DNA of 49,897 nucleotides. It comes from an uncultured Fluviicola sp. (GTDB taxonomy: Bacteria > Bacteroidota > Bacteroidia > Flavobacteriales_D > Crocinitomicaceae). Positions within the stretch are counted from its first letter, which is position 1; each line of letters begins with the position of its first letter. The stretch covers positions 1 through 49,897 of the forward strand of contig CAJVYC010000019.1 of assembly GCA_913009205.1 (NCBI GenBank), in the 5' to 3' direction. The notes under the pieces are model-generated. The model made no database searches and had not been told where the DNA came from. It saw only the letters and a program-made list of their open reading frames with translations. Shown here piece after piece: positions 42,253 through 49,897 of the stretch. Position numbers and translations under genes: made by a program.

Positions 42253-43107
42253 ATGTTAAGATTAAAAATTGGCGGAGTTCCAGAGCACTTCAATCTTCCT
42301 TGGCGAATGGCCATTGAAGAGGGACGGTTTCGTAAGGAAGAAATCCACCTTCACTGGAGCGATATGGGAGGAGGAACAGGACAAATGATCCGTGGACTTG
42401 AAACGGGGTCATTGGATATTGCCGTTCTTCTTACCGAAGGAATTACAAAGGCCGTTTTGCAAGGTCTGAATGCTAAAATCATTCAAGCATATGTAACAAC
42501 TCCTTTGCATTGGGGAATACATGTACCTTATAAAAGCAATATCCAAAGTTTAGACCAGCTTGAAGGACAGACCTTCGCTATCTCAAGAAAAGGTTCTGGG
42601 TCGGAATTGATGAGTTATGTAAAAGCAGATCAAGAAGGCTGGGATCCAAGTAAACTGAAATTCAATGTTGTTGGTGATGTTTATGGTGGTCTATGGGCTC
42701 TTGAGAATAATGAGGCTCAAGCCTTTTTATGGGAGAAATACACGACGCACCCATACGTTGAGCAAGAGAAGTGCCGATATATTGGTGAGGTCGTAACGCC
42801 TTGGCCTTGTTTTGTTATTGCTGTTCGGAAGGATATTTTGGATAAGTATCCAGAAAAACTTGCTGCAATGTGCGAGATTGTAAATGCTAAGGCGGCCGAG
42901 ATCAAGAAAAGTGAAAACTCAATTGATTTAATTAGCTGGAGATACAATCTTAGGCATGGTCAAGTTGAGAATTGGCTTAACGAAACGGATTGGAATTATG
43001 ACGGTATTGAATACCCACTAGCCTTTAAAAAGACAATATCTTATTTGTTAAAATTAAATTTGATTTCTGAAGCAGAAGCTGAAGATTGGAGAAAAAAACT
43101 TTTTTAG
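42253..43107 (+). CDS. Cytosolic solute-binding-protein-like protein
   Basis: A 284-residue protein with the type-2 periplasmic-binding fold of the NMT1/THI5/SsuA group: LRLKIGGVPEHFNLPWRMAI at the start, then ETGSLDIAVLLTEGI, the hinge-region LEGQTFAISRKGSGSELM, and GALENNEAQAF-like WALENNEAQAFLWE. It lacks a signal peptide, so it should stay in the cytoplasm, and no importer permease or ATPase gene is next to it. It lies 8 bases after an ABC exporter gene and 1 base before hemH. It may bind or convert a small molecule, but I cannot name it. Confidence 0.8.
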   Translation: MLRLKIGGVPEHFNLPWRMAIEEGRFRKEEIHLHWSDMGGGTGQMIRGLETGSLDIAVLLTEGITKAVLQGLNAKIIQAYVTTPLHWGIHVPYKSNIQSLDQLEGQTFAISRKGSGSELMSYVKADQEGWDPSKLKFNVVGDVYGGLWALENNEAQAFLWEKYTTHPYVEQEKCRYIGEVVTPWPCFVIAVRKDILDKYPEKLAAMCEIVNAKAAEIKKSENSIDLISWRYNLRHGQVENWLNETDWNYDGIEYPLAFKKTISYLLKLNLISEAEAEDWRKKLF

Positions 43108-43108
43108 A

Positions 43109-44131
43109 ATGAAAAAAACTGGTGTTTTATTGGTTCAGTTAGGAACCCCCGATAGTCCGAAAACAAAGGATGTAAGAAGGTACTTGAGTGAGTTTTTGAA
43201 TGATCCTCGCGTCATTGATATCCCATGGTTGGGTCGGACGATCCTTGTCAATGGAATTATCGTTCCCTTCAGAGCGCCTAAATCCGCAAAGATTTACAAA
43301 GATTTATGGAAGTTTGGAAATGGAGTTTCGCCTTTGAAAACCCATACCCAAAGTGTAAAGGAAAAACTTCAGGATCGATTCAAAGATTCTAGAGTTGACA
43401 TTCATTATGCGATGCGGTATCAAAACCCATCCATGTATGATGTTATGGAAACAATGAGAAAAGAGCATTACGATCATATCGTTGTTTTGCCAATGTTTCC
43501 TCAATATGCCAGTGCTTCTAGTGGTTCGGCGATCGCACTCGCAATGAAAATCATGAGCATGTGGTGGTCTACGCCTCAAGTCAGTATCATTAGCCAGTTT
43601 TGGGACAATGAAGGATATATTGATTCTATTATCGAACGGTCCAAAGAATTCGATTTAAAGAAATACGATCACATTATGTTTTCTTACCACGGACTTCCAG
43701 AACGGCATGTAGATAAAGTTTACGAAGGAGAGGATCGATGTGCAGAAGAACCTTGTGAATCGGAAATCAATGACCGCAACAGTATGTGTTACAAAGCAAC
43801 ATGCTTTGCGACTACTCGATTGATCGCAGGTAAACTGGGGTTGAAAGAAGAAGATTACACTGTTTGTTTCCAGTCACGTCTCAGTAAGAACTGGTTAATG
43901 CCGTTTTCTGATGTCGTGGTTAAAGAACAGGCGAAGAAGGGCGCTAAGAATATTTTGGCGTTCAGTCCAGCGTTTGTTGCTGACTGTTTGGAGACGGTAA
44001 TAGAAATTGGAGATGAATACCTGGAGATATTTGAAGAGCATGGCGGGGAAAAGATTCAGCTCGTTCCAAGTTCAAATGACCACGAAAGATTTATTGATGG
44101 ACTTGAGGAGTTAATTAAAGATCGATTATAA
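43109..44131 (+). CDS. hemH: Ferrochelatase
   Basis: A 340-residue enzyme that inserts Fe2+ into protoporphyrin IX, the last step of heme b synthesis. It has VLLVQLGTPDSPKTKDVRRY at the start, LPMFPQYASASSGSA, the active-site histidine in SYHGLPERH, and the late conserved glutamate region SPAFVADCLETVIEIGDEY. Right after SYHGLPERH four cysteines, C211, C216, C227 and C232, form CX4C-X10-CX4C, resembling the internal [2Fe-2S] ligands known from some bacterial ferrochelatases. It is the last gene of the ABC-SBP-hemH operon. Confidence 0.96.
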   Translation: MKKTGVLLVQLGTPDSPKTKDVRRYLSEFLNDPRVIDIPWLGRTILVNGIIVPFRAPKSAKIYKDLWKFGNGVSPLKTHTQSVKEKLQDRFKDSRVDIHYAMRYQNPSMYDVMETMRKEHYDHIVVLPMFPQYASASSGSAIALAMKIMSMWWSTPQVSIISQFWDNEGYIDSIIERSKEFDLKKYDHIMFSYHGLPERHVDKVYEGEDRCAEEPCESEINDRNSMCYKATCFATTRLIAGKLGLKEEDYTVCFQSRLSKNWLMPFSDVVVKEQAKKGAKNILAFSPAFVADCLETVIEIGDEYLEIFEEHGGEKIQLVPSSNDHERFIDGLEELIKDRL

Positions 44132-44184
44132 ATGGCGGTTAAATATTGAGGCGTAGTTAATTATAATTCACGATTATCCATTAA

Positions 44185-44196
44185 TAATTCGTAATT
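44185..44196. repeat. 12-base AT repeat also found after lipA
   Basis: TAATTCGTAATT here is the reverse complement of AATTACGAATTA at 35860-35871. Both lie in intergenic AT-rich DNA, the second overlapping the lipA stop. It is probably one of the short filler repeats of flavobacterial intergenic DNA. Confidence 0.4.
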
Positions 44197-44210
44197 ACAA
44201 AGGAACTTCG

Positions 44211-44218
44211 TAATTTTG
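44211..44218 (+). promoter_or_regulatory. -7 box of ahcY
   Basis: TAATTTTG matches TAnnTTTG exactly and predicts a leader of about 27 bases to the ATG at 44251. No SAM or SAH riboswitch-like fold is possible in so short a leader. Confidence 0.5.
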
Positions 44219-44250
44219 TACCGCTTAATTAGAATTATACAATTTAAAAT

Positions 44251-45561
44251 ATGAGTACAACAGAAAAATTAGCTTACAAAGTAGCTGACATTAGTTTGGC
44301 AGAGTGGGGAAGAAAAGAGATCAACATTGCTGAAGCAGAAATGCCAGGTTTAATGTCTCTTCGTGAAGAGTATGCTGGGAAGAAGCCATTGGCTGGAGCG
44401 CGCATTGCAGGATGTCTGCACATGACAATTCAAACAGCGGTTCTAATTGAGACGTTGGTTGATTTAGGAGCTGATGTTACTTGGTCATCATGTAATATTT
44501 TCTCAACACAAGATCACGCGGCAGCAGCAATTGCAGCGGCAGGTATACCAGTTTACGCTTGGAAAGGGTTGACTGAAGAGGAATTTGAGTGGTGTATCGA
44601 ACAAACATTATTCGCATTTAAAGACGGTCAGCCGTTGAATATGATTTTGGATGACGGTGGAGATCTTACAAATATGGTTTTCGATCAGTACCCAGAATTG
44701 ACAAAAGACATTAAAGGTCTTTCTGAAGAAACAACTACAGGAGTTCACAGGTTGGTTGAAAGATACAACAACGGAACTTTAGTAATGCCTGCAATCAACG
44801 TAAACGATTCAGTTACAAAATCTAAATTCGATAACAAATACGGATGTAAAGAATCATTGGTTGATGCTATCCGTCGTGCTACTGATACAATGATGGCTGG
44901 TAAAGTTGCTGTTGTTTGTGGATATGGTGATGTTGGTAAAGGTTCTGCAGCTTCTTTGTCTGGTGCAGGAGCAAGAGTTATCGTTACTGAAATTGATCCA
45001 ATTTGTGCGCTTCAAGCTGCAATGGACGGATTTGAAGTTCGTAAACTTGAAAGTGTTGTTGGAGCGGTTGATATCGTTGTTACAACAACAGGTAATAAAG
45101 ACATTATTCAAAGCCAACACTTTGAAGCAATGAGAGACAAAACAATTGTTTGCAACATTGGTCACTTCGATAATGAAATCGATATGGCATGGTTGAACGG
45201 CACGTACGGATCAACAAAAGATGAGATCAAGCCACAAGTTGATATGTATACTATCGACGGTAAGGACATTATTGTTCTTGCAGAAGGTCGTTTAGTAAAC
45301 CTTGGTTGTGCAACAGGCCACCCATCATTTGTAATGTCTAACTCTTTCACGAACCAAACTTTGGCCCAATTGGAATTGTGGAGCAATACAGATGCATACA
45401 AGAACGAAGTATATACATTGCCTAAGCATTTGGATGAAAAAGTTGCGAAGTTACACCTTGCGAAAGTTGGAGCTGAGTTAACGGAACTAAGACCAGATCA
45501 AGCTGCATATATTGGAGTTTCTGTTGAAGGTCCATTCAAGCCACACGCTTACAGATACTAG
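44251..45561 (+). CDS. ahcY: Adenosylhomocysteinase
   Basis: A 436-residue NAD-dependent enzyme splitting S-adenosylhomocysteine to adenosine and homocysteine, which relieves product inhibition of methyltransferases. Clear motifs: [47 protein letters not shown], the NAD-binding [14 protein letters not shown], and the C-terminal PFKPHAYRY with the lysine and tyrosine that complete the neighbouring active site. It has its own promoter and a strong terminator at 45585-45614, so it is a single-gene unit. Confidence 0.98.
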   Translation: MSTTEKLAYKVADISLAEWGRKEINIAEAEMPGLMSLREEYAGKKPLAGARIAGCLHMTIQTAVLIETLVDLGADVTWSSCNIFSTQDHAAAAIAAAGIPVYAWKGLTEEEFEWCIEQTLFAFKDGQPLNMILDDGGDLTNMVFDQYPELTKDIKGLSEETTTGVHRLVERYNNGTLVMPAINVNDSVTKSKFDNKYGCKESLVDAIRRATDTMMAGKVAVVCGYGDVGKGSAASLSGAGARVIVTEIDPICALQAAMDGFEVRKLESVVGAVDIVVTTTGNKDIIQSQHFEAMRDKTIVCNIGHFDNEIDMAWLNGTYGSTKDEIKPQVDMYTIDGKDIIVLAEGRLVNLGCATGHPSFVMSNSFTNQTLAQLELWSNTDAYKNEVYTLPKHLDEKVAKLHLAKVGAELTELRPDQAAYIGVSVEGPFKPHAYRY

Positions 45562-45584
45562 ACTTTAATTAGTTTCTATATATC

Positions 45585-45614
45585 AAAAGGGGATACGAAA
45601 GTGTCCCCTTTTTT
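45585..45614 (+). terminator. Intrinsic terminator of ahcY
   Basis: AAAAGGGGATAC and GTGTCCCCTTTT form a 12-bp stem (one G-T pair) closed by a GAAA tetraloop and followed by Ts. It starts 23 bases after the stop codon. Confidence 0.93.
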
Positions 45615-45700
45615 GGGCCCTCACTTTTTCTCGTCCTGAAATAGCATTACACAAAAAGTATTATGAAAGTAGCATTAAAATGAAAACATGTAAAATCAAA

Positions 45701-45730
45701 AACAGCGCAGAGAACATTCTCTGCGCTGTT
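45701..45730 (-). terminator. Intrinsic terminator of icd
   Basis: AACAGCGCAGAGAA and TTCTCTGCGCTGTT form a perfect 14-bp stem with a 2-base loop. On the minus strand it is followed by TTTTT, so it serves icd, whose stop is 76 bases upstream; being symmetric it may also stop read-through from ahcY. The remaining gap between the two genes (45615-45700 and 45731-45806) shows nothing else. Confidence 0.85.
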
Positions 45731-45806
45731 TAATAAATTTGTTGTTAGTCGTCTAAACTGTATGTCTTATTTAAGACGCGTCACTCTTTTTTTTGATTTA
45801 GTTCGT

Positions 45807-48041
<2,235 letters not shown>

Positions 48042-48083
48042 TTATGAGTTGTATTAAATTCTGAATCGGATTTAATATGGTCA

Positions 48084-48114
48084 CAAATGTACCGTTTGAC
48101 AAAAAAAAAGACAA
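48084..48114 (-). promoter_or_regulatory. Promoter of icd
   Basis: On the minus strand TTG (48112-48114), a 20-base spacer containing a T-run, and TACATTTG (48084-48091) match the Bacteroidota pattern. The leader is ~55 bases. The rest of the gap to 48247 shows only a weak 7-bp inverted repeat near 48220-48247. Confidence 0.7.
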
Positions 48115-48247
48115 GTTTATAGGAGCTAAACTTCTATGATAACGGTGATCTTTTGATTTTTTTGTTTAGAATTTCACGAAACTGGAGCTTGAATTACTTT
48201 TTGACCACAAATGGAACAAACTAGATCAAGATTAAATCGTTTTGATC

Positions 48248-48826
48248 TTATTGGTGGAGATTAAGATATTCTATCATCTTAGCAAAAGCGCGCGCTCTGT
48301 GACTGTATGAGTTTTTCTCTTCCATGGTCATTTCAGCGAATGATTTACCACAATTTTCAGGTTCAAAAATCGGATCATATCCAAAGCCATTTTCACCCCT
48401 GCCTACTTTTAGAATAGTTCCTTTTACGATTCCTTCAAAGACCAATTGCATGTCTTTAATGTTAAGCGCTATCACGGTTCTAAATTGTGCTGAACGATCG
48501 GATTCATTATTTAACTTTTCGAGAACTAAAGCCATGTTAGCATCGTCAGATCTGTCTTCTCCAGCATATCGAGCGGATACTACTCCAGGTTCTCCATCAA
48601 GTGCATTGATCTCCAATCCTGTATCGTCCGCGAAGCATTCAATTTTATAATTCTCCAGAATAAAATTTGCCTTTTGCATTGCGTTTCCCTTGATCGTAGG
48701 GGATGTTTCCGGAATATCTTCGGTATGATCAATGTCTTTTAAAGTCAGGATTTCGAAATGTTCTGGAAGCATACTGGAAACTTCTGCTGCTTTGTTTAGG
48801 TTGGATGTTGCAAAGAGTATTTTCAT
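48248..48826 (-). CDS. rdgB: XTP/dITP diphosphatase (RdgB/HAM1)
   Basis: A 192-residue enzyme that hydrolyses non-canonical purine triphosphates such as dITP and XTP so that they are not built into DNA or RNA. The start MKILFATSNLNKAAEVSSML, FADDTGLEINALDGEPGVVSARYAG, GFGYDPIFEP and SHRARAFAKM are all canonical. It overlaps the upstream glycosyltransferase by 4 bases, so the two are translated together. Confidence 0.96.
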   Translation of the reverse strand: MKILFATSNLNKAAEVSSMLPEHFEILTLKDIDHTEDIPETSPTIKGNAMQKANFILENYKIECFADDTGLEINALDGEPGVVSARYAGEDRSDDANMALVLEKLNNESDRSAQFRTVIALNIKDMQLVFEGIVKGTILKVGRGENGFGYDPIFEPENCGKSFAEMTMEEKNSYSHRARAFAKMIEYLNLHQ

Positions 48827-49893
48827 TGAAAAAGGGCTTTGTACTTTGGTGTATTGGCCTCAACAGAATAGTTGTTCTTGACCGTTTCTTGTCCAGCGGT
48901 ACCAATGCTTTTTCGTAGCTCTGGCTTAGACATCAGTTCGTGAAGGGTTGAATACCAATCATCTTCTGTTTCACAGAGGAATCCATTTCTTTTGGAATCG
49001 ATAATTTCATTGTTTACGCCTACATTTGACATCACTGATGGTATTTGGAGCGCCATGTATTGAAGTCCTTTAAACCCGCATTTGCCTTTTGTCCAGGCAG
49101 AGTCTTCTAATGGCATAACGCCGATATTGACCTTCGATAGATCTTCAATTTCAGTGTCTTTGTTCCATTTAACAAATTCCAAACTATCCAGTTGAAATTT
49201 AGGCGGATGATTCGAAATGATTCTGAATTTGAATTTAAATTCTTTTTCAAGTCTTTGTAAAACAGGTACTAAAAAAGGGAGGTAGTCCATCGTGGTATGC
49301 GATCCTGTCCATCCGATTATGAGTTCCTCTGAATCATGATCGGTTATTTTGTTGTGGACGTTGATGGTGTCAACGGTTGTTGGAATCACTTGAACATTGG
49401 AATTGAATTCAAGAGCGTAAGACTTTAAAAATTCATTTCCCACACAGACCTGATCTGCCCATCGAATAATCTGTTTTACCTTACCATACGCTTTCAGTTT
49501 ATGAAATTTGGCGTTGCTCTGGCTATAGTTCGGAAGCCAAATGGCATCATCAAAATCATAGATGTATTTCTTTTTGAGAATTTTTGCAATGATAAATTCA
49601 AAAACAGGAGGTCCAATCATGGATGCTTCACGATGGATAAAAACACAATCGAACTTTCGTAGTTTAAAGAGAAGTCCAAAACGTCTGGCGAAACTTCGCA
49701 GCATTCCAAAAGCCTTTAGAAGGAACGAGCCTTTCTTGTAAAGCGGAGCCCAGTCTTTTTCATTCAGAAAAGGATGAACCTCGATTTCAAATCCACTTTC
49801 TTCAAGGATTCCAAGGTACTGTTCAAATCTAAAACGCTGAGAAGGAGCTTGAGTATGAGGATAGGGCGCTATGAAGATAATTCGTTTACTCAC
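48823..49893 (-). CDS. Glycosyltransferase, GT4-like (5' end uncertain)
   Basis: A 356-residue GT-B enzyme as seen: RIIFIAPYPHTQAPSQRFRFE at the start, YDFDDAIWLPN in the first domain, LIIGWTGSHTTMDYLPFLVP at the domain junction, and a C-terminal domain with MPLEDSAWTKGKCGFKGLQYMALQIPSVMS, the usual sugar-nucleotide binding region. The first codon available is GTG at 49893, only four bases from the window edge, so the true start may lie outside. It overlaps rdgB by 4 bases. It may be the edge of a second glycan locus. Confidence 0.85.
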   Translation of the reverse strand: MSKRIIFIAPYPHTQAPSQRFRFEQYLGILEESGFEIEVHPFLNEKDWAPLYKKGSFLLKAFGMLRSFARRFGLLFKLRKFDCVFIHREASMIGPPVFEFIIAKILKKKYIYDFDDAIWLPNYSQSNAKFHKLKAYGKVKQIIRWADQVCVGNEFLKSYALEFNSNVQVIPTTVDTINVHNKITDHDSEELIIGWTGSHTTMDYLPFLVPVLQRLEKEFKFKFRIISNHPPKFQLDSLEFVKWNKDTEIEDLSKVNIGVMPLEDSAWTKGKCGFKGLQYMALQIPSVMSNVGVNNEIIDSKRNGFLCETEDDWYSTLHELMSKPELRKSIGTAGQETVKNNYSVEANTPKYKALFQ

Positions 49894-49897
49894 AAAC

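Noticed and set aside
44132-44250. SAH or SAM riboswitch before ahcY
   Set aside because: The predicted leader after the -7 box is ~27 bases and the rest of the gap is AT-rich without conserved riboswitch cores.

Overview
The window looks like chromosome from a Bacteroidota bacterium, probably order Flavobacteriales; assignment to a family near Crocinitomicaceae or Cryomorphaceae is only an impression. The evidence is AT-rich DNA, no Shine-Dalgarno signals before most starts, repeated promoter -7 boxes of the Bacteroidota type (TAnnTTTG), relaxed lipoboxes, two secreted proteases with type IX secretion (T9SS) C-terminal sorting domains, a DUF3467 protein after rpoC, and a Bacteroidota-style S46 peptidase. 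I saw no tRNA, rRNA, CRISPR array or insertion sequence, and there is no gene-free stretch over 300 bases.
Layout. 1-4581: end of rpoB and complete rpoC, closed by a perfect terminator. 4821-6071: two small lipoproteins flanking a DUF3467 protein. 6076-10091: a secreted M23 peptidase divergent from a ZapB-like/zapA pair, then a terminator-like hairpin and rny (RNase Y). 10122-21966: a surface-polysaccharide cluster with a flippase, acyltransferase, four glycosyltransferases, two O-antigen polymerase/ligase-type membrane proteins, a small reversed two-helix membrane protein, UDP-GlcNAc 2-epimerase, a sugar aminotransferase and the initiating phosphosugar transferase. 22135-24298: minus-strand operon of methyltransferase, ZIP transporter and PAP2 phosphatase. 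24299-24575: two short ORFs that look like 5' stubs of siaB and siaC, directly before coaE. 25132-28045: an unknown membrane protein divergent from an S46 dipeptidyl-peptidase. 28166-36741: DEAD-box helicase, lipoamide dehydrogenase, two tandem T9SS-exported M43 metalloproteases and lipoyl synthase, all on the minus strand. 36852-38528: OsmC-like protein, rlmB-type methyltransferase and a small secreted protein. 38518-40340: minus-strand operon of upp, a small membrane protein and a YjjG-like nucleotidase. 40466-45561: ABC exporter, cytosolic solute-binding-like protein, ferrochelatase, then adenosylhomocysteinase. 45807-49893: monomeric isocitrate dehydrogenase, XTP/dITP pyrophosphatase and a glycosyltransferase that reaches the window edge.
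How the parts fit. The polysaccharide cluster reads as a Wzx/Wzy-type pathway: nucleotide-sugar modification (wecB, DegT-type aminotransferase), priming (PglC/WcaJ-type transferase), assembly (glycosyltransferases), flipping and polymerisation or ligation. lipA and lpdA both belong to lipoate-dependent dehydrogenase metabolism. Most other genes are housekeeping. The best candidates for something undescribed are the paired siaB/siaC stubs that keep their promoters, the reversed mini-Wzz-like gene whose end is antisense to the polymerase gene, the hairpin in front of rny, and the cytosolic binding protein between an ABC exporter and ferrochelatase.
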